DNA of 64,000 nucleotides from Bos javanicus (GCF_032452875.1 NC_083879.1:83771572-83835571); one strand, 5' to 3'. Positions 47,576-59,769 are shown, numbered from the stretch's first letter. Translations and numbers: made by a program. Notes: generated by a model not told the origin, from the sequence alone.

Positions 47576-48964
47576 CATCAGAAACAAATCACTGGTCTCT
47601 AGCCAGAGTCTGAGCAGGGCAGACAGCAGTGGAGAGCATCCCCTTGACTCCAGGATTTCCACCGGGGCTGAGTCACCTGGATCAACTCTGGCTTCGGGAT
47701 CCCAGGTTGGTGCCATGGATGAACAGTGTTGAATCTTGCCTTCTGCCATTCAGTGCTGCCTCCCACCCTCATTTCTCCTGAATTAGATTCAATAATCACA
47801 AGGATGCAGGGGTGTTCCTTACTGTCTCCTGGAAGTCTCTTTTGTTTGGGGGGCAGTTAAAATACTTTAGTTTGCTTTCAGCTAACCAGGGCTGATTCTC
47901 TCAACTCTCCATGACGGCAGAAGTATTCGCTGCAGTTTCTGCTGTGGAAGAAAACCGACACCAAAATTCTGGACACCTGAACATCACTTCATACTAACTC
48001 AAGTGCACTGTGCATCAGCTTAGAAAGGGAGGCGTTTGAGAGCGTGCGACAGATATCATACTTAATGCCAGGGCCCGCAAACTTTCCATTTATAGCTGTC
48101 ACTTCTCCTGTCTGAGGCCTGTCATTCCTCTCAAATTTCAGTGACATACTGTAACGCCAACTCAAAATTCTCCACTCCTGTTTCTGGCACCGTCTATCCG
48201 ACAAATGTCTCTAGATTCTGGCAACATCAGGAGTTCAGAACTGCGCCTGAGAGCTGACCCCACGGCAGCTCACCAGCCTTGAAGGCCTCCTAAATCAAGA
48301 AAAGGACTTTCATCACGCGGCATGAATCTTCCACTGACATTTTTTCATGGCTAAATATCTAAATCCCATTTCTTGATAAAAATTTACATTTCCAAAGCCA
48401 GTTACTCTCCAGTTTTCACATTTTTCCTATCACCACGTGGCTCCTTAGCCTTTCTCAGTCTAGCAGACTCACCCAGGCCTCCAGGGCCAGGCCCTCCACC
48501 TGAATCACCACATCTTAAAATGTACGGCTCACAGAATTCCAATTAAGATCTCTCAGAGAAGCTTCCATAACATCACCGCCTCCGAAGTGGTGTATAAATC
48601 CCAAGTCTTGCCTGATCTGTCTCAAACTGACTGCTTCACATTCAAGGATTTAACAGGCACAGTGAGAATCCATTCTCAATTCAAGTCTGAAGGACAGTTT
48701 AATCTAAAACATACTAGGTACTTCAACTCAGTACAAAAATCCCATGCGAAAAAGTACATGTCACTAAAGACGGCCACGTACTTTAAGACTGGACAAATTT
48801 AGCTCTGAGCACCTCTTCCATAGCTTTGAAGAACCCAAGCTGTCTCCAGAGCTTCTCTGAACCCCTAAATCTTTTTCCATTTTTTTAAGAAAATTTAACC
48901 TTGTTTTTCTGTCTGCTCTGCTTCTATTCATGTGCCCCGGTTTCACTTCTTACTTTCTTTTTTA
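47576..48964. other. Unique flank DNA
   Basis: No gene or repeat is recognised in this 1.4 kb. Confidence 0.45.
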
Positions 48965-49097
48965 AAAAATTAATTAATTATTTTTCACCATGCTCTGCAG
49001 CTTGCAGGATATTAGATCCCTGACCAGGGATCGAACCCAGGCCCCAGCAGTGAAAGCACCAAGTCCCAATCCCAGGACCACCAGGGAATTTTCCCAG
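48965..49097 (-). mobile_element. CHR-type (tRNA-Glu) SINE
   Basis: A T/A-rich tail at the left, then 'cttgcaggatattagatccc', 'tgaccagggatcgaaccc' and 'aggaccaccagggaattttc', reversed CHR consensus. Confidence 0.7.
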
Positions 49098-49186
49098 TGG
49101 CATTTCTGCTCAGCCTACTCAGGTCTCAATCAGTGTGTGCTTTCACAACCATACTTCGGATACTCTGTGTTCCTGAACAAGTAAAC

Positions 49187-49640
49187 GTTTACAGGGAGGG
49201 GACCAGTGGGGCAGTGGCGGGCCCTGCCGTCTCGCTGGCTCTCTGCCCGCTGCACCGTCGTGCCTGAGGCTTTCACCGCCCTGCCTTCCGGGTGAAAAGC
49301 CCTGAGAAGGGAGTGAGTGTTTGCCTTGCTCTCTTTCAGGTGTCTGCCTCACATGGTTGCTCATCCGTCTAGAATTTCCTTAAAGAAGATAATGTTTATT
49401 TACACTTGTTGAGCAGTGAATACACAAGATGTTTTGATTAGTGGACATTATGTAGGATTCACTTATTTAGGAATGCTCATTTTAGTTAAAAAAAAAAAAA
49501 AAAGGCAGAGCTTAATTCTTCATCTTCCCCTAATTTCCCTGGTCCAACCACTACATTACTGACTATACTGTTGAGTATCTTAGATGTTCCAGTCTTATTT
49601 CACTGGTACTTTCTCCGGTATCCTAGATGCTTAAATACCC
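49187..49640 (-). mobile_element. LTR-like interspersed repeat, copy B (family unknown)
   Basis: An inverted and more complete partner of 42285-42620. It contains about 110-120 bp absent from copy A (about 49306-49422) and a 16-bp A tract at about 49488-49503. On the minus strand, just before the shared region, there is a TATA-like tatttaagc at about 49630-49640. No protein is coded. Confidence 0.75.
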
Positions 49641-49934
49641 GGATCCAGCTCTCACAGTGAGCTCAGGACACAGCGACTCTACAACCCTACCTTACATGCA
49701 ATTCACTTTTTCTTTTAGCGTTTTCAGTTTACAGCAAAAGAAGCAGGATTGTGTTCTATTACAGATTTATGCTTTCTAAATTTAAATTTGCCTTTTCTAC
49801 CATTTTTAATATTTTATTCATCCTGATTCACTTTCAATCACAATTCTCAAAGTGAGAATATATTTTAATTTTTCTATTTAATCTTCTAGTTCTTCCAACT
49901 CCAATTTCTTAATAGAGGGACCACATTCCACAGA

Positions 49935-50287
49935 TCAGATCAGATCAGTCGCTCAGTCGTGTCCGACTCTTTGCGACCCCATGAATCGCAGCACGCCAGG
50001 CCTCCCTGTCCATCACCAACTCCCAGAGTTCACTCAGACTCACATCCATCGAGTCAGTGATGCCATCCAGCCATCTCATCCTCTGTCGTCCCCTTTTCCT
50101 CTTGCCCCCAATCCCTCCCAGCATCAGAGTCTTTTCCAATGAGTCAACTCTTCGCATGAGGTGGCCAAAGTACTACAGTTTCAGCTTTAGCATCATTCCT
50201 TCCAAAGAAATCCCAGGGCTGATCTCCTTCAGAATGGACTGGTTGGATCTCCTTGCAGTCCAAGGGACTCTCAAGAGTCTTCTCCAA
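49935..50287 (-). mobile_element. BovB LINE, 3' fragment
   Basis: Reverse BovB, about 350 bp, starting with GATCA pentamers and truncated in the C-terminal coding region at 'caagagtcttctcca'. No target duplication is obvious. Confidence 0.94.
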
Positions 50288-51544
50288 TGATCCCCAAAAT
50301 AAACAGTAATTGTCCCATTCACATACCAACCTCTCTTCTTGAGCTGCAACTGCCTTCATAGCATCTTTGAATATTACCCTATCTTGCCACGGTGTTCTTA
50401 ACAGTGAGTAAAAATGGTTTCTTTCAAGTTATGGGTGGTTATATAAATTTAAAGAAACTTTCTGAAGACTAGTCTGGCAATATATGTCACAATGTAAAAT
50501 TAGTACAACATGTTATTTGAAAATGGTCTTTTTCCATGAAAGAGTCTGAAGGAAATATTCCTAGAAGAAAAAAAATATGCATATGGATGTTACTTGCAAT
50601 TTTCAGAAAATAGTAAAGAGCATGATCTGATCATCTATCAAAAAAAGAGACTAGCTACGAAAATTATGATGTGTACATATGCACCAGAATCAACTTTGAT
50701 CAATTTATTGATATGCTTTCAAGTCTTACATTTCTTGTGATCCTGTGTTAACAGATATTTTTCATATTTTGGATAACCACTACCGAGTCTCCTAGATATT
50801 TCTGGCAGATAACAACTGGCTTCCTCGACAGAAATCAAACCTTCGTTTTGCAAACAGCGTAATCAAGAGGCATGTAAGACAGCCCTGGAGAGCTGAGCGG
50901 AGCTCTTCTTTGTGTGCTGTACACATGACACTGCCCTGCACATCCCTCTAGTTATTGCTGCCTGATGTTCACAAAGTCCTTGCTTCCCATTCCTGGATTT
51001 CTAGCTCCCATTTAATGCATATTTTTCATGAATGCACAGAGTAGGTGATCAAGTGTATCTGTTTAATAGAAAGTCAACGGACATATCTCTGTTCTACTCC
51101 TGTCCATTCACTCCTGAAAACTTTTTCTGAATGAGTCTAGTTAAATATATACTTCTTTTGCTTTATTTCAAACTTCTGTCAGCTGCCACGGCCCATTACA
51201 TTTGCTCTATAAAATACTTTCCACACATTATTTTCTGCTGCAGGCACAAATGAAGATATTCTCATGCATGACACATTTCCATGATATACCCAGAATTTCT
51301 ATATTCAAACTCGTTAATTTTGTTGGGAAATCAACCTACATTTTTTTTTGCCACAAATCCTGAAGAATAGTAGTATCCATCCAAAGTATCTGACTACATA
51401 TTTTAATTATTTAGTTATGCACATATTTCTGTATGCTGTGTAAACTGCTTCTTTCTCTTCAAAAAGACAATTTCAAATACAAATTAGTGAGAATATCGGT
51501 ATTTGATGGAAAAATTCGCATCTGTCTACACACACATGCATGTA
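50288..51544. other. Unique flank DNA
   Basis: No gene or repeat is recognised. Confidence 0.45.
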
Positions 51545-51673
51545 TGCTGTGCTCAGTCACCTCAGTCGTGCCCGACTCTTTGCAAGCCCATGGACTGTAG
51601 CCCGCCAGGCTCCTCTGTCCATGGGATTCTTCAGGAAAGAATACTGGAGTGGGTTACCATGCCCTCCTCCAAT
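51545..51673 (-). mobile_element. Bov-tA or Bov-A fragment (headless)
   Basis: Reverse Bov-A sequence from 'ctcagtcgtgcccgactctt' to 'accatgccctcctcca'. The tRNA head is missing. A sense BovB begins directly at the break. Confidence 0.85.
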
Positions 51674-52229
51674 AATATTTAAAAGACGCTTACTCCTTGG
51701 AAGGAAAGTTATGACCAACCTAGATAGCATATTCAAAAGCAGAGACATTACTTTGCCAACAAAGGTCCGTCTAGTCAAGGCTATGGTTTTTCCAGTGGTC
51801 ATGTATGGATGTGAGAGTTGGACTGTGAAGAAAGCTGAGCGCTGAAGAATTGATGCTTTTGAACTGTGGTGTTGGAGAAGACTCTTGAGAGTCCCTTGGA
51901 CTGCAAGGAGATCCAACCAGTCCATTCTGAAGGAGATCAGCCCTGGGTGTTCATTGGAAGGACTGATGCTAAAGCTGAAACTCCAATACTTTGGCTACCT
52001 CATGCGAAGAGTTGACTCATTGGAAAAGACTCTGATGCTGGGAGGGATTGGGAGCAGGAGGAGAAGGGGACGACAGAGGATGAGACGGCTGGATGGCATC
52101 TCCAACTCGATGGACGTGAGTTTGAGTGAACTCCGGGAGTTGGTGATGGACAGGGAGGCCTGGCGTGCTGCGATTCATGGGGTCGCAAAGAGTCAGACAT
52201 GACTGAGCGACTAAACTGAACTGAACTGA
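51674..52229 (+). mobile_element. BovB LINE, 5'-truncated
   Basis: Sense BovB from 'aaaagacgcttactccttgg' to the TGAAC tail at 52215-52229. It includes the C-terminal domain, with a stop after the AERstop position (51843-51845). It abuts a reversed Bov-A fragment. Confidence 0.94.
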
Positions 52230-52954
52230 TATGCAAATAATTTACAATACTCAGTAGTGATTTTCTTGTCCATATATGTGATAGTGAGAATGTTTTGATT
52301 TTATTTTCTCTCCCTCTGAGGACAGGAGTATGGCAGCATAGGCAGAAGCCTTTAGGGCAGGAATTCACAGCAACATGTGTAGACCAAAGAATAAGACATA
52401 TAAGAAATATATTCTAATTGCTCTCCACACCCCACCTGGCCCCAAATCTTTGCAATATTTATAACTATATGGCTATGCCCCAACATGGGAGGGGATATTT
52501 TAAGGGTACTGTGTCTAAACAGAATAAGTTTTGAATTAAACATTAAATTGAATAATATAAAAAGTTATGTCTTTTTTGTACACCTGAAAATTATATACTG
52601 AGATGTTTATCTTCTTCATACATTCAATAATTGATCAAGACACAGGCGTGCCCTGACACATTGCTAGGAAAAGCTGTTCTAGTAGGAAATGAGAGCAGGC
52701 AGCATCTGATGCTCTTTCAGTAAAACATCTGCTTCACCTGCTTTGTTTTGCCATTCTTAGTAGAGTTTTCCAATCAAAATGGCTCATGTTTAGCTTTCAA
52801 TAACGAAAATAAAAATGAATTAGGGTCATGTCTACACTCATAATACTTGTTTAAGAGGCTCTTCTTTCTTAATCAAATTTAATGACTGCAACATATTCTA
52901 CCATCAGGACTCTGGGTAAGTGCCTTGATCAAACTCAATTTTAAAGGGCTCTTG
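52230..52954. other. Unique flank DNA
   Basis: No gene or repeat is recognised. Confidence 0.45.
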
Positions 52955-53510
52955 GATGTTCGTTAGCAGATGAATGGACAAAGAATTTGTGGTACATATA
53001 CACAATGGAATATTACTCAGCTATGAAAAAAAAGCATGCCTTTGAGTGAGTGCTAATGAGGTGGATGAAACTTGAGCCTATTATTCAGAGTGAAGAAAGT
53101 CAGGAAGAGAAACACCAATACAGTATATTAATACATATATATGGAATTAAGAAAGACAGTAACAATGACCCTATATGAAAGGCAGCAAAAGAGACACAGA
53201 TGTAAAGAACAGACTTTTGGACTCTGTGAGAGAAGGTGAGGGTGGGATGATTGGAGAGAATAGCACTGAAACATGTCTATTACCATATGTAAAATAGGTG
53301 AGTAGTGCAAGTTGGATGCATGAAGCAGGGCACCCAAAGCCAGTGCTCTGGGACAACCCTGAGGGATGGGGTGGGGAGGGAAGTGGGAGGGGGTTCAGGA
53401 TGGGGGGACACGTGCACCCGTGGCTGACTCATGTTGATGTATGGCAACCACCACAAGACTGTAAAGTAACTATCCTCCAATTAAAATAGATTAATTAAAA
53501 AAATAATAAA
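52955..53510 (+). mobile_element. Ruminant L1, ORF2 end and 3'UTR
   Basis: It begins with the last coding part ('tggacaaagaatttgtggta', 'caatggaatattactcagct') and continues through the 3'UTR to the A/T-rich tail at 53480-53510. A G-rich tract at 53362-53407 is the usual L1 3'UTR polypurine block. Confidence 0.9.
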
Positions 53511-54281
53511 GGGCTCTTAGGTCATGTCTACATTATGAATAAGACCAATTAATGAGTCAGAAAGAGCAAGTGATGCACTGGAAAGAGATGAATCATTAGT
53601 AAATGATAAATCATGTTTTTACCGACATTCAGGGTAGTTCAGATGACTGGGTACAGTTATAACGATGAAGTTCATTTAAAGCCACACAGATGAACACAAC
53701 TACTGAAATAGAAGGAACAATAGACTGGAATCTATTTTAACAAGTTGATTGTTCATATAATAGGATACATTGGTACATATTATTCATTAGAGAAATAATT
53801 ATGAAATATATCACTCTGTCAATTTTATTCATTTCGTCAATATTTCAATGTTTACTTTAGGCGAGCAACTGTAATTTTCCTGGAGATTTAAAAGGATAAT
53901 ATGTTTTTATATTTAATGTCAAGAAGTTTCCAATATGGTAACAAATACAGATACGGAAATAACTAATGATAAGTATGTTTATATATCCAAAATATTCAAG
54001 TAGTTCTTCAAAGTCAACAGAGACTACAAAAAGGATGCAATAGTAAAGTATATGGGTAAACATAAACAGCTCTCAAAGATGAAGTTTAACTATGAGTTAC
54101 TAGTAAAGATGAAATTCACCAGTAAATGAGACTATTAAAACTAAAAAAAAAAAAAAAGGAGTGTGGGAAGATATTTGACCCCATGAAATTGGAAGAAATT
54201 TAAAAGAATGAGATACACCATGGTAACAAGGAGAGGGGGGTAGTTCAGATGACTGGGTAGAGTTTATAAAATTTAGAAGCA
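53511..54281. other. Unique AT-rich flank DNA
   Basis: No gene is recognised. A poly-A run is near 54143-54157. The phrase 'gtagttcagatgactgggta' occurs twice, at about 53634 and 54240. Confidence 0.4.
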
Positions 54282-54295
54282 TTTACTGATAATCA
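54282..54295. repeat. Target-site duplication, copy 1 of 3
   Basis: tttactgataatca occurs at 54282-54295 and 54502-54515, and its core ttactgataat again at 56788-56798. These three copies bracket a Bov-tA and then a BovB. Confidence 0.9.
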
Positions 54296-54501
54296 AGTGG
54301 AAGTCTCTCAGTTGTATCCAACTCTTTAAGACCCCATGGACTGTATGTTGCCAGACTCCTCTGTCCATGAAATATTCCAGGCAAGAAGAGTGGAGTGGGT
54401 AGCCATTCCCTTCTCCAGGGGATCTTTCTGACCCATGAACTGAACCCAGGTCTCCTGCATTGCAGGCAGATTCTTTACCATCTGAGCCACCAGAGAATCA
54501 C
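54296..54501 (-). mobile_element. Bov-tA SINE with target duplication
   Basis: Reverse Bov-tA between perfect 14-bp duplications (54282-54295 and 54502-54515). Head intact at right. A BovB starts immediately after the right duplication. Confidence 0.95.
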
Positions 54502-54515
54502 TTTACTGATAATCA

Positions 54516-56787
54516 GTTCAGTTCAGTCTCTCAGTCGTGTCTGACTCTTTGCGACCCCATGAATTGCAGCACGCCAGGCCTCCCTGTCCATCACCAACTC
54601 CTGGAATTCACTCAAACTCATGTCCATCGAGTTGGTGATGCCATCCAGCCATCTCATCCTCTATCATCCCCTTCTCCTCCTGCTCCCAATCCCTCCCAGC
54701 ATCAGAGTCTTTTCCAATGAGTCAACTCATTGCATGAGATGCCCAAAGTACTGGAGTTTCAGCTTTAGCATCAGTCCTTCCAATGAACACCCAGGACTGA
54801 TCTCCTTTAGGATGGACGGGTTGGATCTCCTTGCAGTCCAAGGGACTCTCAAGAGTCTTCTCCAACACCACAGTTCAAAAGCATCAATTCTTCTACACTC
54901 AGCCTTCTTCACAGTCCAACTCTCACATCCATACATGACCACTGGAAAAACCATAGCCTTGACTAGACGGACCTTTGTTGGAAAAGTAATGTCTCGACTT
55001 TTGAATATGCTATCTAGGTTGGTCATCAGTTTTCTTCCAAGGAGTAAGCGTCTTTTAATTTCATGGCTGCAGTCACCATCTGCAGTGCTTTTTGGAGCCC
55101 AAAAAAATAAAGTCTGACACTGTTTCCACTGTTTCCCCATCTATTTCCCATGAACTGATGGGACCAGATGCCATGATCTTCATTTTCTGAATGTTGAGTT
55201 TTAAGCCAACTTTTTCACTCTCCACTTTTACTTTCATCCAGAGGCTTTTTAGTTCCTCTTCACTTTCTGCCATAGGGTGGTGTCATCTGCATATCTGAGG
55301 TTATTGATATTTCTCCCAGCAATCTTGATTCCAGCTTGTGCTTCCTCCACCCCAGCATTTCTCATGATGTACTCTGCATAGAATTTAAATAAGTAGGGTG
55401 ACAATATACAGCCTTGATGTACTCCTTTTCCTATTTGGAACCAGTCTGTTGTTCCATGTCCAGTTCTAACTGTTGCTTCCTGACCTGCATACAAATTCTC
55501 AAGAGGCAGGTCAGGTGGTCTGCTATTCCCATCTCTTTCAGAATTTTCCATAGTTTATTGTGATCCACACAGTCAAAGGCTTTGGCATAGTCAATAAAGC
55601 AGAAATAGATGTTTTTCTGGAACTCTCTTGCTTTTTCCAGATCCATCAGATGTTGGCAATTTGATCTCTGGTTCCTCTGCCTTTTCTAAAACCAGCTTGA
55701 ACATCTGGAAATTAACGGTTCACATATTGCTGAAGCCTGGCTTGGAGAATTTTAACCATTATTTTACTAGTGTGTGAGATGAGTGCAATTGTGTGGTAGT
55801 TTGAGCATTCTTTGGCATTGCCTTTCTTTGGGATTGGAATGAAAACTGACCTTTTCCAGTCCTGTGGCCACTGCTGAGTTTTCCAAATTTGCTGGCATAT
55901 TGAGTGCAGCACTTTCACAGCATCATCTTTCAGGATTTGAAATAGCTCAACTGGAATGCCATCACCCCCACTAGCTTTGTTCGTAGTGATGCTTTCTAAG
56001 GCCCACTTGACTTCACATTCCAGGATGTCTGGCTCTAGGTCAGTGATCACACCATCGTGATTATCTGGGTCATGAAGATCTTTTTGTACAGTTCTTCTGT
56101 GTATTCTTGCCACCTCTTCTTAATATCTTCTGCTTCTGTTAGGTCCATATCATTTCTGCCCTTTATTGAGCCCATCTTTCCATGAAATGTTCCCTTGGTG
56201 TCTTGAATTTTCTTGAAGAGATCTCTAGTCTTTCCCATTCTGTTGTTTTCCTCTATTTCTTTGCATTGGTGGCTGAGGAAGGCTTTCTTATCTCTTCTTG
56301 CTATTCTTTGGAACTCTGCATTCAGATGCTTATTTCTTTCCTTTTCTCCTTTGCTTTTCGCTTCTCTTCTTTTCACAGCTATTTGTAAGGCCTCCCCGGA
56401 CAGCCATTTTGCTTTTTTGCATTTCTTTTCTATGGGAATGGTCTTGATCCCTGTCTCCTGTACAATGTCACGAACCTCAGTCCATAGTTCATCAGGCATT
56501 CTGTCTATCAGATCTAGTCCCTTAAATCTATTTCTCACTTCCACTGTATAATCATAAGGGATTTGATTTAGGTCATACCTGAATGGTCTAGTGGTTTTCC
56601 CTACTTTCTTCAATTTAAGTCTGAATTTGGCAATAAGGAGTTCATGGTCTGAGCCACAGTCAGCTCCTGGTCTTGTTTTTGCTGACTGTATAGAGCTTCT
56701 CCATCTTTAGCTGCAAAGAATATAAGCAATCTGATTTTGGTGTTGACCATCTGGTGGTGTCCATGTGTAGGGTCTTCTCTTGTGTGG
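54516..56787 (-). mobile_element. BovB LINE, 2.3 kb, 5'-truncated (longest here)
   Basis: Reverse BovB from GTTCA tail pentamers (54516) to a 5' truncation after 'gggtcttctcttgtgtg'. Target duplications are 54503-54513 and 56788-56798 (ttactgataat). It contains the C-terminal domain, the complete RT and the linker between endonuclease and RT, but not the catalytic part of the endonuclease. Confidence 0.95.
54727..56640 (-). pseudogene. BovB polyprotein remnant: linker, RT, C-terminal domain
   Basis: In gene order, it reads a basic linker region (KKVGKTTRPFRYDLNQIPYD, near 56560-56610), a segment with EWALESITTNKASGGDGIP-like RT fingers (near 55980), FIDYAKAFDCVDHNK (palm A with the catalytic Asp, near 55600), GVHQGCILSPYLF (near 55420), LRYADDTTL (palm C, near 55300), then the C-terminal CESWTVKKAE region (near 54920). 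The pieces fall in several frames, with breaks near 56080, 55700, 55480, 55270 and 55100. It is therefore inactive. All RT core motifs can still be located, which makes this the best template in the window for aligning other copies. Confidence 0.9.
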
Positions 56788-56798
56788 TTACTGATAAT

Positions 56799-58303
56799 AC
56801 TTACTTTAAATATAACTTGCTGATATTTGTGACCAGTTACAATTGATGTCCCTTTTGAGTCAACAACTCCAATCCTAGGAATAAACCAACGGGAAACAGT
56901 CACATGAGGGTATGAGATAATATATATCTCATGAATGCAATGTTGTTCACCCTTTGATTATTTGAACTAGTAATGGCCATCAGCAGGAGAGATAATTAAG
57001 ATACCTTTGGTATTGTCATAATACAATGTATCATTCAGTCTTTGGAAATAATGAAACAGAGTCACATGAACTAATTTAGAGAGCTATCCACTTTAGGAAG
57101 ATAGGGGAAATGAATACTGTTAAAGGAAAAAGCAAACTGCAAAATAAAAATGGTAACTGATGAGTTCATGTAACAGTCCCCTGCTCCCACTGAAACAAGA
57201 AAACATTGGATAAAATAAAAGCATGCTTGTTTTTAATGCCATCGAAGAACAATGTATGCAAACAAACCTAAAGTAAATAAATTCTGCAATGGATAAGTCC
57301 TTTATCAGTGAGCAAAGAGAGACATGTAAGTGGACAAACAGGTAATGTAAGTGGAAGGATATGACCATTGAACCTGGAGAGACCTCTGTAGGAAAAGGAG
57401 AAAGTAGCCCAATTTTTATTAATACTGTTGCTAGGAAAATCTGGTTGATAACTGGAGGAAATCACCAACCAGAGTATCTTGACAGTTGCCCTCCACCGGG
57501 CTGTTGCTAAGTTAACTGAGACAGAGCACAGCTGGAAAACAGAGCACAGCTGGAGCTGAATTCAGCGAACCTGAATAATAACTAACACTGCAAACAGACT
57601 CAGTCCCAAGAAATAGAGGAAAGACCAAAAAACACAGTCCCTCAGGCAATCCAAGAAGCTGATGGCTGGGGGAAAAGGCAAAGATATTTCCTGCTATCTC
57701 ATTTAAAATCAGAGATAAAGTAAAACTAATTAAATTTGTAGTTGTTCAGCCTCAGTTTCAGTTCCACTCATGGTGTTAGCCACTTCATTTAGGCTTCAAC
57801 AAAAGAATGTGTTTCCACTGCAGCAAAACCAAAGAAAATGATCTATTTAAGTCTCTTTTGAATCTGTATGTAAAATGCCTAGCATAGTATAAGGAATAGA
57901 GACATTCCAATATACATGGAATTGTCATCCGTAATCACAAAAAGCCACCGCTCAACAGGGCCAGAACAAAGATGTCCTACACGCTGAAATTAGGAAGCAA
58001 GAATTAAAGGATAAGATAAAATTACTAACAATTAAATAACTAAATAAAAAGACTAATGGAGACAGGTATTATTGATTTATAGGATAAGATGGTTAGAATG
58101 TGTGAAATGACGGGGATTTCAGCAAAGAAACAAAGGCTCTAAACTAAAACTAAACAGACATTGTAGAGCTAAAGTTTAAAAATATCAAATTATTTATTGA
58201 ATAATAGTAATAGCACATTTAACTTAGAAGAAAAATAGTGAATTTAAATAAGATAGATAATATTCAATTCACAAACCATTAAGATAAAGAAATCAAATAT
58301 AGT
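56799..58303. other. Unique AT-rich flank DNA
   Basis: No gene is recognised. Short direct repeat 'agagcacagctggaaaacag' near 57523-57555. Confidence 0.45.
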
Positions 58304-58312
58304 ATCAGAGAC

Positions 58313-58533
58313 ATGGGCTTCCCTGGTGGCTCAGTGGTAAAGAATCCACCTGCAATGCAGGAGCCATAGGAGGTACAGGTTTGATCCCTGGGTTTGGGAA
58401 GATCCCCTAGAGAAGGGATGGTAACCCATGCCAGTACTCTTGCCTGGAGAATGCCATGGACAGAGAAGCCTGGTGGGCTACGGTCCATAGGGTTGCAAAG
58501 AGTTGGACATGACTGAAGCAAGTTAGTACACAC
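58313..58533 (+). mobile_element. Bov-tA SINE with target duplication
   Basis: Sense Bov-tA flanked by atcagagac at 58304-58312 and 58534-58542. The head carries a small insertion near 58360-58375. Confidence 0.93.
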
Positions 58534-58647
58534 ATCAGAGACCAAAAGGAAATCAAATAAACCTACATAAATGAAATTGGATTTACAGAAGGGATTCCTT
58601 TGAAAAAATACCTAGAAATGACATTTCAGGGTTCTATGATAAACATG

Positions 58648-58865
58648 GGGCTTCCCTGATGGCTTAGACGGTAAAGAAGTCATCTGCCAATGCAGGAGAC
58701 TTGGTTCAATCCCAGGGTCAGGAAGATTCCCCTGGAGGAGGGCAGGGCAACCCACTCCAATATTCTTGCCTGGAGAATCCCATGGACAGAGAAGCCTGGT
58801 GGGCTACAGCCCACGGGGTGGCAAAAGAGTCTGACACAACTTAGCAACCAAACGACGACGACGAC
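58648..58865 (+). mobile_element. Bov-tA SINE with ACG-repeat tail
   Basis: Sense Bov-tA. The tail ends in four ACG units at 58853-58865 rather than the usual AAC or CAA. Confidence 0.92.
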
Positions 58866-59011
58866 ATTATCATGTGACAATACTAAAATTAAATGTTTGT
58901 CTGGGGTCTAAGTTTACAAGCTTTCAGGACACAGTACATTATTTACTACTACTAAAATAATTCTGTAAGAACAAAAAGAATTAGTTTTCTTCTTTTTTAT
59001 TTTCATTTTTC

Positions 59012-59120
59012 CTTTTTGTAGATGAAGAAAATGAGTTCCTACAAACATATAAATTTCTCTGGGTCAATCAGGAGGTAATAATTTCTGGAGGACTGACTGA
59101 AACCTAGTTACTCCACTGCC
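59012..59120 (+). repeat. MIR SINE (degenerate)
   Basis: The phrases 'tttttgtagatgaagaaaat', 'tctctgggtcaatcaggagg' and 'gaaacctagttactccactg' follow the 3' half of the MIR consensus. Confidence 0.5.
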
Positions 59121-59769
59121 ATAAAAAATTATTTTCTAACTGCAATCAAATTTTAAATTCATTCTCAAAATAAAATGTCAATACAATTTAAAAGTTTAGC
59201 TATATTCAAAACTGAATTTGCAAATAAGAGAAAATGGGCAACCTTTATTCCCTAAACTTCAGGCACAAGTACATACTTCTCTGAATGTCTGACAGGAGGT
59301 GATGACTCTCACATTTAAACTTCCTTGCTTTAAAGAATGATGGCTGTTAGTTTATTTCATATTAGCATTCGTTTTCTAGATTTTCCTCTGACTAGAAATA
59401 CTGCTTCAACTCCACTCACCATGGCAACAAAACAGCTGAAGATTCTTACAGCTTGCCTAGTGAAGAAAAATACTTGAAAATATCCTTTGATGCTAAAATT
59501 GGTTTTGTTTTCACAGTACCACATGAAGCAACTGAGGATGAGGGATATCACCATACATTTCAGATGGATTCACCCAGCAGGATCATTGAGGGTAGAGCAG
59601 AGAAAGAGGGAGGGAAGCAGGGAGGGGGCAGGGAGGAGGGACAATACCATGTTTGCATATTTGAAGAGACATTTGTGCACATATGCACTCCCACAACCAG
59701 GCTGCGCTGATATCACTGCACTCACTTTGTTGTTGGGTATTTACTGTTTATCTGGCTTTCTCCTCTCCG
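59121..59769. other. Unique flank DNA with G-rich tract
   Basis: A purine-rich run at about 59608-59641 has more than four runs of three G and could form a quadruplex. No gene is recognised. Confidence 0.45.

Noticed and set aside
42285..49640. The inverted pair as the two LTRs of one provirus
   Set aside because: Proviral LTRs are direct repeats; these are inverted, differ by a large indel, and have no coding region between them.
54240..54260. The repeated phrase 'gtagttcagatgactgggta' (about 53634 and 54240) as a mobile element
   Set aside because: Only about 20 bp are shared, with no ends or target duplications. It may be a small local duplication.
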